Below are positions 51,233-59,481 of a stretch of 64,000 bases of DNA, piece after piece. The DNA is from an uncultured Eubacterium sp. (GTDB taxonomy: Bacteria; Bacillota; Clostridia; Lachnospirales; Lachnospiraceae): the NCBI GenBank assembly GCA_910584645.1, contig CAJUAU010000005.1, forward strand, positions 1 through 64,000, in the 5' to 3' direction. The notes under the pieces are model-generated. The model ran no database searches. It was not told where the DNA came from and saw only the letters and a list, made by a program, of their open reading frames with translations. A program made the position numbers and the translations under genes. Every line of letters begins with the position of its first letter. Positions within the stretch are counted from its first letter, which is position 1.

Positions 51233-53382
51233 ACCGCATTCCCCTTTCCATATAATATCAAAGACTCTCTTCGTGCCGGACGAAACAGCAGATACAGAAA
51301 AACAATTAACAAAACCGCCGCCACAATCGTTCCAATCCCAAATGCGCCTGAGATAATAAGAGATCCAAACTGATAGATCATCAGTGCTGACACATAGGCA
51401 AATACACACTGGTATCCAATGGCAAACCAGAACCATCTGATGTTGTTCATCTCACGTTTGATGGCACCCATAGCTGCAAAACACGGAGCACACAGGAGGT
51501 TAAATGCCAGGAACGAATATCCGGCGATCGGGGTCATTCCCTGAAAGTCCAGCACCCCAAATACTCCCACAACCTCTTCTTTCGCCACAAGTCCCATCAC
51601 AGTGGCAACTGCTGCCGCCGCATCTCCAAATCCCAGAGGTGCAAATACCCACTTCATCGCATTACCAATGTGTCCCAGAACACTGTCCGCCAGCTCCAGG
51701 TCCGCATGGAAACCAAAGACTCCATCACTCCAGCCAAATACAGAAGCCAGCCAGATGATAATAGTAGAAAGGAGAATGACAGTTCCCGCCTTCTTAATAA
51801 AGGACCAGCCCCTTTCCCACATACTTTTGAAAACAGTACCTGCCGTCGGCAGATGGTACTCCGGAAGCTCCATTACAAAGGGAGCGGCATCTCCGGCAAA
51901 CAGTTTTGTCTTTTTTAATATAATACCAGAAGTGATAATGGCTGCTATACCAAGAAAATATGCGCTTGGAGCCACCCATCCGGCACCACCGAACAGGGCG
52001 CTGGCGATCAGCGCGATAATTGGCAGTTTCGCCCCGCAGGGAATAAATGTGGTCGTCATGATCGTCATTTTTCGGTCGCGGTCACTCTCAATGGTACGGG
52101 ATGCCATGATTCCCGGCACTCCACAGCCAGTTCCGATCAGCATAGGAATAAAGGATTTCCCTGAAAGCCCAAACCGGCGGAAAATACGATCCATGATAAA
52201 TGCCACCCGGGCCATATAACCGCAGGATTCCAGAAATGCCAGAAAAAGAAACAGTACCAGCATCTGCGGTACAAATCCAAGGACCGCACCGACACCGCCG
52301 ATGATCCCCTCGATCAGAAGTCCCCTGAGCCACTCCGCACAGCCGATGGCTTCAAGCAGATTTTCCGCCAGTACTGGTATTCCCGGCACCCATATCCCCT
52401 GTCCCGCAGAATCTGCCCCTCCAATGCCGAACAGATACCAGCCCTCTCCAAAAAGGCCATCATTGGTCCAGTCTGTCAACAACGTTCCCACAGTAGTTAC
52501 CGATATATAGTATACAATGATCATCACCGCCGCAAAGATCGGCAGTGCCAGGATCCGATTTGTAACAATCTTATCAATTCTATCCGTAAGTGTCAACTTG
52601 TCACGGTCTGCCTTTTGGATACAGTCCCCAATGATCCCGGATATGTACTCATATCTCTCATTGGTAATGATACTTTCCACGTCATCTTCCAACTGCGTCT
52701 CCAGCTGTTCTGACAGTCCGGATACATCCGGCGGATTTTTCATCAGATCCTCCATCTTCTCATCTCTTTCCAAAAGCCGGATTGCCAGAAACCGTCTCTG
52801 TCTCTTCTCTGCCTCCGGGATCAGTGCTTCTGCGCGGGAAATCACTTCCTCCACCGCTTCACCGAAAGAATGCGCCTGCTGAAATCCCTGCTTTGCCCCG
52901 GCGGCAGCCACCGCCTTTTCCGCTGCCTTACGTACTCCAGTGCCTTTTAGGGCAGAAATCCCTACCACCTCGCAGCCCAGCTTTTTTCCCAGTTGTGCCA
53001 TATCGATGCTGTCTCCCCGCTTTTCCACGGCATCCATCATATTTACCGCGACCACCACAGGGATTCCCAGCTCCATGATCTGAGTGGACAGATACAGATT
53101 TCTCTCCAGATTCGTGCCGTCTACAATGTTAATGATGGCATCCGGCTTTTCATTGATAAGGTAATTTCTTGCCACAACTTCCTCCAAAGTATATGGCGAC
53201 AGCGAATAGATCCCCGGAAGGTCCGTGATCACTACTTCTCTGTGGTTTTTCAGTTTTCCTTCTTTCTTTTCTACCGTTACTCCCGGCCAGTTGCCGACAA
53301 ATTGATTGGAACCCGTCAAGGCATTAAATAATGTAGTTTTACCACAATTCGGGTTACCTGCCAAAGCTATTTTTATTGACAT
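51217..53382 (-). CDS. feoB: Ferrous iron transporter FeoB (721 aa)
   Basis: Takes up Fe2+ across the membrane. I use the ATG at 53382 (MSIKIALAGNPNCGKTTLFN), so G1 is at about 9-16; G3 is DLPG and G4 is VNMMD. A helical guanine-dissociation-inhibitor-like region follows (about 160-270), then two Gate domains and about ten membrane helices. Two FeoA genes lie upstream and a Cys-rich gene overlaps the end. The whole operon is controlled by the DtxR-type operator at 53891-53920. Confidence 0.97.
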   Translation of the reverse strand: MSIKIALAGNPNCGKTTLFNALTGSNQFVGNWPGVTVEKKEGKLKNHREVVITDLPGIYSLSPYTLEEVVARNYLINEKPDAIINIVDGTNLERNLYLSTQIMELGIPVVVAVNMMDAVEKRGDSIDMAQLGKKLGCEVVGISALKGTGVRKAAEKAVAAAGAKQGFQQAHSFGEAVEEVISRAEALIPEAEKRQRRFLAIRLLERDEKMEDLMKNPPDVSGLSEQLETQLEDDVESIITNERYEYISGIIGDCIQKADRDKLTLTDRIDKIVTNRILALPIFAAVMIIVYYISVTTVGTLLTDWTNDGLFGEGWYLFGIGGADSAGQGIWVPGIPVLAENLLEAIGCAEWLRGLLIEGIIGGVGAVLGFVPQMLVLFLFLAFLESCGYMARVAFIMDRIFRRFGLSGKSFIPMLIGTGCGVPGIMASRTIESDRDRKMTIMTTTFIPCGAKLPIIALIASALFGGAGWVAPSAYFLGIAAIITSGIILKKTKLFAGDAAPFVMELPEYHLPTAGTVFKSMWERGWSFIKKAGTVILLSTIIIWLASVFGWSDGVFGFHADLELADSVLGHIGNAMKWVFAPLGFGDAAAAVATVMGLVAKEEVVGVFGVLDFQGMTPIAGYSFLAFNLLCAPCFAAMGAIKREMNNIRWFWFAIGYQCVFAYVSALMIYQFGSLIISGAFGIGTIVAAVLLIVFLYLLFRPARRESLILYGKGNAVWAQR

Positions 53383-53404
53383 GATCTGCATTTCCTTTCT
53401 TAAA

Positions 53405-53632
53405 TTATAAAGCTTCCACTATTATCATTTCTGCATCTGCTTTTCTCAGAGACAGCTCATACCCCCGAACTGTCACCTCCATCGGATCACCAAGAGGCGC
53501 CATTTTCCTCACGGATATACTGGTTCCTTTTGTGATCCCCATATCCATAATGCGCCTTTTCACACTGCCTTCCCCTGTCAGCCCCGTCACTGTAACCGTG
53601 GTCCCGCAGGGAATGTCTCTCAATGTCTGCAT
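53405..53632 (-). CDS. feoA: FeoA protein 1 (75 aa)
   Basis: SH3-like FeoA domain (TVTGLTGEGSVKRRIMDMGI, then ISVRKMAPLGDPMEVTVRGYELSLRKADAE as separate blocks), a cytosolic partner of FeoB. It lies 22 bp upstream of feoB and 4 bp after the second feoA gene. Family length is normal. Confidence 0.95.
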   Translation of the reverse strand: MQTLRDIPCGTTVTVTGLTGEGSVKRRIMDMGITKGTSISVRKMAPLGDPMEVTVRGYELSLRKADAEMIIVEAL

Positions 53633-53636
53633 AGCC

Positions 53637-53855
53637 TCAATTCCTTTCCATCATAATTTTATTTGCCATATTCTTTCCAATGGCAATCCTGGAATCCATC
53701 ACGCGGACAATCATGTTTCCTTCCATCTTGTTGATCACCGTAACAGAATTTCCCTCGGCAAAACCAAGATTTTTCAAAAAACGCTTTGTGTCGCCCCTGC
53801 CGGAAATCCGGTGGATCATTCCAGACTCTCCAGAACTAAACATAGATAACGGCAT
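53637..53855 (-). CDS. feoA: FeoA protein 2 (72 aa)
   Basis: A second FeoA-type SH3-like protein, first gene of the feo operon. I prefer the ATG at 53855, which has GGGAAG about 8 bases upstream; GTG at 53864 or ATG at 53861 are alternatives. It carries the G-R-G-D-T-K-R-F-L-K-N-L-G-F and A-I-G-K-N-M-A segments. Double FeoA plus FeoB operons are common in Clostridia. Confidence 0.92.
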   Translation of the reverse strand: MPLSMFSSGESGMIHRISGRGDTKRFLKNLGFAEGNSVTVINKMEGNMIVRVMDSRIAIGKNMANKIMMERN

Positions 53856-53890
53856 AAACATCACTTCCCATAAAAATTATTTGCTCCTTA

Positions 53891-53927
53891 CTAATGTTAG
53901 TTTACACTAACTATCATTAGTTGTCAA
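53891..53927 (-). promoter_or_regulatory. feo promoter overlapped by a DtxR-family operator
   Basis: On the minus strand, TTGACA (53922-53927) and TAAACT (53899-53904) are 17 bases apart. A 30-bp imperfect palindrome (53891-53920), centred on GTTAGT-TTAC-ACTAAC with outer CTAATG/CATTAG arms, covers the -10 box and the spacer. Binding of a metal-loaded DtxR-type protein there would block the promoter. The regulator is encoded divergently at 54045. Confidence 0.85.
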
Positions 53928-54044
53928 CAACTTTTTAGGCGATTGCTAAATGCACTTTATTGATTTCATTTTTTTCTTATGTTATACTTATAACCAATAC
54001 TTACAACACCCGAATACGCCGGGCAGGTTTTGGGGGAGATATTT

Positions 54045-54422
54045 ATGACATTAAACGAATCATCAGAAAACTATCTGGAAACGATACTTATGCTGAGCAG
54101 GAAACTTCCTGTGGTTCGCTCGGTGGATATCGCAGAAGACATGGGGTTTAAAAAATCCAGCGTCAGCGTAGCCATGAAGCAGCTACGCGAGAATGATTAT
54201 ATAACAGTAACAAAAGCGGGATTTATTTATCTAACAGAAAAAGGAAAAGAAGTGGCGGAAATGATCTACGAACGCCATGAATTTTTATCCTCCTGGCTGA
54301 CTGAGCTGGGAGTGGATTCCAAAACTGCTGCCGAAGATGCCTGCCGGATGGAACATTATATCAGCAAAGAGAGTTTTCAGGCGATCAAAGACTACATCGC
54401 CGGACGTAAGAACACAAAATAG
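54045..54422 (+). CDS. DtxR-family metal-dependent regulator (125 aa)
   Basis: I start at 54045 with GGGGGAG upstream. Winged helix at about 1-62 (SSENYLETILML, RSVDIAEDMGFKKSSVSVAM), then a dimerisation and metal-binding helix bundle (GKEVAEMIYERHEFLSSWL, DACRMEHYISKESFQAI). It lacks the C-terminal SH3 domain, so it is of the short MntR-like type. Divergent from feo, whose operator it very likely binds. Whether iron or manganese is the co-repressor is not decided by sequence; the iron operon favours iron. Confidence 0.92.
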   Translation: MTLNESSENYLETILMLSRKLPVVRSVDIAEDMGFKKSSVSVAMKQLRENDYITVTKAGFIYLTEKGKEVAEMIYERHEFLSSWLTELGVDSKTAAEDACRMEHYISKESFQAIKDYIAGRKNTK

Positions 54423-54463
54423 TGCCCTGGCTCCACGGCGCGAATTTGATAGGATTTACCGCC

Positions 54464-54506
54464 AAAAAGCCACCCGGTTCACCACCGGACGGCTTTTCTC
54501 TTTTTC
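54464..54506. terminator. Bidirectional terminator between the regulator and desulfoferrodoxin genes
   Basis: Arms AAAAGCC (54465-54471) and GGCTTTT (54491-54497), with an inner CCGG/CCGG pair and a T-rich tail on the plus strand and an A-rich start on the other, so it can act on both converging genes. Confidence 0.8.
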
Positions 54507-54520
54507 TATATGACATCAGA

Positions 54521-54907
54521 TTATTTAAATGACCTCGCCCACAGTTCATGCTCATTACAGTATGCATACACAGCCGAAATGGTCTCATCCTCTTCCAGCA
54601 GAAACTTTGTCTCTGGCTCCCTTCCTGCCTCAAAATCCCTGCGGTACATTCCATGATTGGTGTGCACAGCCACCCAGCCGATATAATGCTCTTTTACCAT
54701 CGGATGAAGAATACTGCCCACTCTGACAGTCACAGCATTTCCCTGAACCTCCACCTCCGGAATGTGTTTTTCTCCAGCGCCTTCACTGGTGTTCGGATGA
54801 ATTTCCTTGAGTTTCACACTGCAGCAGTCACCGGCTCCCTTTCCTTCAACCAGTTCCATGATGGAACTGCAGTCTTCGCACATGTAAAATTTTGCTTCTT
54901 TATGCAT
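54521..54907 (-). CDS. Desulfoferrodoxin (superoxide reductase) (128 aa)
   Basis: Reduces superoxide in anaerobes. The N-terminal desulforedoxin Cys4 iron site is Cys10, Cys13, Cys28 and Cys29. The C-terminal superoxide reductase site shows EKHIP, HPMVKEHYIGW and AYCNEHELW with the His4-Cys ligands. GGAGG precedes the ATG. It is a single gene behind the terminator shared with the DtxR gene. It is in line with an oxygen-sensitive lifestyle. Confidence 0.96.
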   Translation of the reverse strand: MHKEAKFYMCEDCSSIMELVEGKGAGDCCSVKLKEIHPNTSEGAGEKHIPEVEVQGNAVTVRVGSILHPMVKEHYIGWVAVHTNHGMYRRDFEAGREPETKFLLEEDETISAVYAYCNEHELWARSFK

Positions 54908-55026
54908 CGATTTCCCTCCTTGCGTTTTCTCTGCCCTTTCTGCACCAGACGGCAGAATTTAACTATAGTTTCTACGCATTTTGAAAAATTATACATGACA
55001 GCAAACCGCAAACGGATTCAGGGGGA

Positions 55027-56040
55027 TCACTTGTCCCGCCTTACGTCTCCTCTCGCCTCCACCACCCGGTATCCGGCAGACTCCACCCTTTTTTTCAAAA
55101 GATTAACGCTCTCAGCCGCCTCCTCACCGGTGGATATCTTATTTTCATAGAGATCGTAAAGTTTCCGCACTCTCATGGGAGACAGATTTGGCATAACCAC
55201 ATTTGCCCCCGCCTGCAGCCCCAGTTCACGCCCCCTGGGATGGATCGTTCCTAAAGCTGTCGTAGCGGGGATCAGTGCATAGGGAAACATCAATCTCAAA
55301 ATAGAGACCAGACGAAGGGTCTGGAAAAGCGTTCCGTTTTCACAGCCGGCAAAAGGCGTCTCACCATGGCTGATATAGGGACCGATGCCGATCATATCCG
55401 GCTCCAGTTTCTGCAGAAAACGCAGATCCTGGATAAGATGTTCCGTCCTCTGATAAGGCGATCCCACCATAAATCCAGAACCCACCTGATAACCAATCTC
55501 TTTCAGATCAATTAAACACCGCTTCCGGTTAGAAGCACTCATTTCCTTTGGATGGAGCTTCTGGTAATGTTCTTCCGAAGCAGTCTCATGCCGGAGCAGA
55601 TACCGATTGGCACCGGCATCAAAATATGCCTGATAACTCTCCCTGGGCTTCTCGCCAATGGACAAGGTGATGGCACAGTCCTGGTGCTCATGCCGGATCG
55701 CCGCCACGATCCCGCATATTTTTTCATCAGTAAAATAAGGGTCTTCTCCGCTCTGCAGCACAAAGGTCCGGAACCCCAGATCATATCCTTCCTGACAGCA
55801 GGACAGGATCTCTTCTTTCGTAAGACGATACCGCACAGCCCCCGTATTGCCTCTGCGGATCCCACAATAATAGCAGTTATTCTTACAGTAATTAGAAAAT
55901 TCAATCAAGCCCCGGATATACACCTCGTCGCCATAATACTGGCGGCGCAGGGCATCTGCTTCCTCTGCCAGATCAGAGGAAATATCCGGGGAACCATTTT
56001 CCAATAATTCTTTTAATTCAATATCTGAAAAATCTCTCAT
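55027..56040 (-). CDS. hydE: [FeFe]-hydrogenase H-cluster maturase HydE (337 aa)
   Basis: A radical SAM enzyme needed to build the H-cluster di-iron subunit. The CX3CX2C motif is Cys52, Cys56 and Cys59 (SNYCKNNCYYCG). The rest fits a TIM barrel with RTFVLQSGEDPYF, SIGEKPRE, the RHETASEEHYQKLHP segment and VGSPYQRTEHL. The length is usual. hydF and hydG are not adjacent. The ribosome site before the ATG is weak. Confidence 0.95.
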   Translation of the reverse strand: MRDFSDIELKELLENGSPDISSDLAEEADALRRQYYGDEVYIRGLIEFSNYCKNNCYYCGIRRGNTGAVRYRLTKEEILSCCQEGYDLGFRTFVLQSGEDPYFTDEKICGIVAAIRHEHQDCAITLSIGEKPRESYQAYFDAGANRYLLRHETASEEHYQKLHPKEMSASNRKRCLIDLKEIGYQVGSGFMVGSPYQRTEHLIQDLRFLQKLEPDMIGIGPYISHGETPFAGCENGTLFQTLRLVSILRLMFPYALIPATTALGTIHPRGRELGLQAGANVVMPNLSPMRVRKLYDLYENKISTGEEAAESVNLLKKRVESAGYRVVEARGDVRRDK

Positions 56041-56325
56041 CGCTGATCAGACCTCGCTTCCCATACCTATTGTACTATATCCGGGCTGAAAGTTCCAGTG
56101 TGCTGTTCTACTGTTTCATTCAATTTTTTCCTGCACCTTTTGCGGCAGATCTAAAATTGAATAGATTCAGCAATGCAACGGAAAGTAGCATGAAAAAAAT
56201 CCCATTGTACATAACTGTTGCTGGCATAATTCCATCTTTCACATTATGAAGGTTACTTTTCTTTTAGTAAAAAAGCCCCTCCGTGTCCCGCAGGACAAAA
56301 AAGGGCTTTTTACTTCATTATAAAA
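56041..56325. other. Gene-free stretch with one terminator
   Basis: I see no gene here. It contains an AT-rich segment and the terminator at 56269-56311. Confidence 0.6.
56269..56311 (-). terminator. Terminator of the sortase-adhesin gene
   Basis: On the minus strand AAAAAGCCC (56303-56311) pairs with GGGCTTTTT (56269-56278) around an inner GTCC-TGCG-GGAC hairpin, ending in T's. Confidence 0.8.
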
Positions 56326-59028
56326 TTACTTTACTTTAACACATTTCTTCTGTTTGCAGATCAGTCCGAGTCTTCCGTTCTCCTTGGTATATTCACAGGT
56401 AGAAAGAATTACCAGTCTGTCCTTGTTGGTGTACTTCCCTAAAGCCTTTTTGTAGTTCTTATCACGGCATTTATTAACCTGCTTTTTCCAATTATTGTAT
56501 ACCTTCTTTTTGTTAATCTGCGCAAACTTGTTGTAAATCATTTTGTCTTTACTGCCCGCTGCACAGCTCAATCTGACCACATCCACAACCTCATATACAT
56601 AATCGTACTTGGAAGTATCTACATTGATGTATCTGTGACTCTTGGCATAGGACGGTTTCCCATAATTATCCAGATTGCCAAACATCGTCTCATCTTTCAT
56701 ATTGTGACCATAAATAATATAGTTATATGAAATCTTCCTTGATGTTGTAAGGTAACTTGCAAATATCATACCATGATTATCTTCTTTACCATAAATGTTC
56801 TTATGAAGATATTTGTCATTGTGTTTCAGTCCTGAGTACATAACCGGATAATTCACATTTGTTCCGTTAATCTTGATCCAACCTGCAATCTGTTTTGCCT
56901 GCTTCTTATGAATCTTTCTGTATTTCTTAAGACTGTTGTTCAGTTTCTTACTGGTCTTACTAGTATTTTTAGCACCAAGTTTCTTCGGTACCGCTTTCTT
57001 TTTATTAGCAAAAACAGAACGGTTACTACCGGTTTTAATGACGCAAGCATTTTTAAGTGCCTTGTCGGCATTTTTCTGATCCTTCTTGTTAGAAGATTTG
57101 CTGGCAATTTCCTTCATGAAGTCTTTATCATCCGCATCACTTGAGGAAATGTCCGGGGTTGGCACTCTGTCATTATCGTAAGCATAATCCGCATCCGGAT
57201 TAGGCGGATTCGCTGGATCAGGCTCATACACTGTTCCATCCGAGTCAACAAAGGTTCCATCCGGCTTCGTGATACTTCCGTCCGGATAAGATACGGTTCC
57301 ATCCGGATGTTTAGTGGTGCCGGTAGGTGTTGTTGTACTTCCGTCTGGATTCTTCTTACTTCCGTCTGGATAGGTTATGGTTCCGTCAGGATTCTTCACA
57401 CCCCCGTCTGGATAGGTTATGGTTCCGTCTGGATTCTTCTTACTTCCATCTGGATAGGTTATGGTTCCGTCTGGATTCTTCACACCCCCGTCTGGATAAG
57501 TTATGGTTCCATCAGGATTCTCTTCATCCGGATCCTCACTCGAAATTGCCTGGTCTACCATTGTGATCGTAACATCTGTTGTGCCTGCTTTCTTGACAAC
57601 GCTGTACGCATTGCCGACATTCTTAAGCACACCTTTTTCAATACAGAAGGTAATATTGGCTGCCACCTTATAACCGCTGGGAGCCGCCTCTTCATACAAT
57701 GTATAGTAATGTGGATCGTCATCATTAAAACTCCAGGAAAATGGATGAGGTATGTCAGTGCTTACCCACCTGGCCTTCAATGTACCCTGCGGTACTCCTG
57801 TTCCATACGTTCCTTCATACAGTGCAAGTGTTGCACCGGGAAGCTCCGACAAAGTTTTCAAATCTTTCTTACTAATCTTCAAGGTGCCGCTATTCAAAGA
57901 CGGGGTATCCCCGCTCGATTCACTGGGCCTGACATAAGGATCCTCTCCCTCGGGTATAATATCTCCCTGCTGATAAATAATCCTGTGGGGGAAATGCCAC
58001 TCTGCATTCGGGTTTTCCACATAGCCTGCCGTAGCCAGCCATCCGGTGGATGATGCAATAATGCTTGTTTTGGCATCAGGCTTTGGTATCAGGAACATTC
58101 CGGCACCGGAACTAATCTCAACGGTTTTCGCCTCATGTAAATTCCATACAATTTTTTCATCCACATAATCTCTTAAAAAGTCATTCTTTTCTCCAACGTC
58201 GGAGCTGGCCTCCGTATCATTCTTCACAATGGTCCTGCCGTCAGAGCCAACAACTTCCACAGTGAATTTGTCAAGTTTAACATTAGTTCCCTCTACATTG
58301 AACACAACCACCTGCTCCGCTTTCTTCTTTACGGAAAGTCCCTTTTTATTGATGGTGTCATACATGCTGGAGGGCTGTGTAACCTTAACATAAACAACCT
58401 CACCGGAATTTGAAACATCAATAGTAAATTGATTGGTATCACCGATTGCTTCATCCGGATAAGCGCTGCCGCCCTTACTCCACAAGCTGTCTGACTGCTC
58501 TTGAATATGTGCAATCATGGAGTTCACTTTTCCTGCAATAGTATCCGCTTCAACAATATCTAAATATACGTCATTGGTATCACATGATATCCTCGCAGCA
58601 TTTCCCTCATTTGATTGGGTGTCAAAAAGATATTTTGGCTTACTGGATGTAGGATCCGCCTTTTTTTTATAATAAGTACTTTGGCCAAATCTCACCCAGT
58701 TCCCTTCAGGTATGTGTGCCGCACAAAAAGGTATATTATTACCCTGTACTAAATCAGGCTCATTGGGAATGGCCATGCCTTTATCACCCGCCGGATTGCG
58801 GAACGTAACAACCGCATAATTGGTCTGCGTATGGTTCTTTTGGTAAAACTCCTGTGCCAAAACACCATAATACCGTGCAGCACCCAGTATGGACTTATAA
58901 TTCACACCTGTATCCGCTTCGGCCTTCACTGCCGGCACGCTGATACCACTTAGAACCATGACCAATGCAAAAACAACTGCAAGAAATCGTCTCATCTTTA
59001 CTTTTGTGAAACTTCTGGTTTTTTTCAT
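56326..59028 (-). CDS. Giant secreted adhesin-like protein with a C-terminal class B sortase domain (900 aa)
   Basis: Start at 59028 with GGGGG upstream. A signal peptide (about 1-38) is followed by an adhesin-like N-terminal region (about 45-320), a Cna/SpaA-type beta domain (about 380-490: K-I-S-K-K-D-L-K opening, L-Y-E-E-A-A-P-S-G-Y closing), and a repeat region of PDG-T-I-T-Y and PDG-G/S units (about 500-610). A Lys-rich linker leads to a sortase class B domain at about 710-895, with His775 (IYGHNMK), Cys878 (LSTCEY) and Arg886 (GRLGLIC). No LPXTG or membrane anchor is seen at the C-terminus. The fusion of a substrate-like part and sortase is unusual. Confidence 0.88.
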   Translation of the reverse strand: MKKTRSFTKVKMRRFLAVVFALVMVLSGISVPAVKAEADTGVNYKSILGAARYYGVLAQEFYQKNHTQTNYAVVTFRNPAGDKGMAIPNEPDLVQGNNIPFCAAHIPEGNWVRFGQSTYYKKKADPTSSKPKYLFDTQSNEGNAARISCDTNDVYLDIVEADTIAGKVNSMIAHIQEQSDSLWSKGGSAYPDEAIGDTNQFTIDVSNSGEVVYVKVTQPSSMYDTINKKGLSVKKKAEQVVVFNVEGTNVKLDKFTVEVVGSDGRTIVKNDTEASSDVGEKNDFLRDYVDEKIVWNLHEAKTVEISSGAGMFLIPKPDAKTSIIASSTGWLATAGYVENPNAEWHFPHRIIYQQGDIIPEGEDPYVRPSESSGDTPSLNSGTLKISKKDLKTLSELPGATLALYEGTYGTGVPQGTLKARWVSTDIPHPFSWSFNDDDPHYYTLYEEAAPSGYKVAANITFCIEKGVLKNVGNAYSVVKKAGTTDVTITMVDQAISSEDPDEENPDGTITYPDGGVKNPDGTITYPDGSKKNPDGTITYPDGGVKNPDGTITYPDGSKKNPDGSTTTPTGTTKHPDGTVSYPDGSITKPDGTFVDSDGTVYEPDPANPPNPDADYAYDNDRVPTPDISSSDADDKDFMKEIASKSSNKKDQKNADKALKNACVIKTGSNRSVFANKKKAVPKKLGAKNTSKTSKKLNNSLKKYRKIHKKQAKQIAGWIKINGTNVNYPVMYSGLKHNDKYLHKNIYGKEDNHGMIFASYLTTSRKISYNYIIYGHNMKDETMFGNLDNYGKPSYAKSHRYINVDTSKYDYVYEVVDVVRLSCAAGSKDKMIYNKFAQINKKKVYNNWKKQVNKCRDKNYKKALGKYTNKDRLVILSTCEYTKENGRLGLICKQKKCVKVK
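57330..57520 (-). repeat. Tandem PDG-type repeats in the sortase-adhesin gene
   Basis: About four to five units of 42 bp (paired as 84-bp super-units) encode NPDGTITYPDGGVK and NPDGTITYPDGSKK alternately. Sequence identity between units is high at DNA level, so recent duplication is likely. Confidence 0.85.
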
Positions 59029-59099
59029 TGTAACACCCCCTTTTCTTAATAAATTCCCGGATACATTTTTGCTTAAAAGCAATTATTTTTGTAAACTAT

Positions 59100-59129
59100 A
59101 TTATATCATATTTTCCTGCAAAATTCCAA
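59100..59129 (-). promoter_or_regulatory. Promoter of the sortase-adhesin gene
   Basis: On the minus strand, TTGGAA (59124-59129), 18 bases, TATAAT (59100-59105), about 70 bp before the start codon. Confidence 0.65.
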
Positions 59130-59249
59130 TTTTCTTTTTATTTTTTTGTTTATTTTTGTAAATTTTTTAATTGGATTAATTGATAATATTTCAATGAGAC
59201 AAAGAGATTTGATACTGTTTAGGTATCAAAAAAAGAAGGACAGAATACT

Positions 59250-59465
59250 ATGGATTTTTCTGAAAAACTATTGGCGCTGCAAAAAGCGGAGGGCTTAACA
59301 CAAGAACAGCTTGCTGAAAAGCTTGATGTTTCCAGACAGGCGGTCACAAAGTGGGAGCTGATCGTTGATCTGGCGAAAAAAGAGGGAATCCCTCAAGTCA
59401 ATTTGTGGCTTTGGGGACACCCTCTTGTCTCTGACTTTCAAAAAATAGTACATGGTGTAAATTAA
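59250..59465 (+). CDS. Truncated XRE-type helix-turn-helix protein (71 aa)
   Basis: The first 40 residues are a normal HTH (KLLALQKAEGLTQEQLAEKL, then SRQAVTKWE) and match the start of many XRE regulators of over 100 aa. After KWE the sequence no longer fits the family and soon ends, so a frameshift or deletion has probably removed the rest. AAGGA precedes the ATG. It may be a remnant without function. Confidence 0.55.
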   Translation: MDFSEKLLALQKAEGLTQEQLAEKLDVSRQAVTKWELIVDLAKKEGIPQVNLWLWGHPLVSDFQKIVHGVN

Positions 59466-59481
59466 CACCGTTTACTGAATT

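Noticed and set aside
57327..57566. Reading frame with repeated LDRLWFRLDSS units
   Set aside because: It is the antisense shadow of the PDG repeats in the sortase-adhesin gene.
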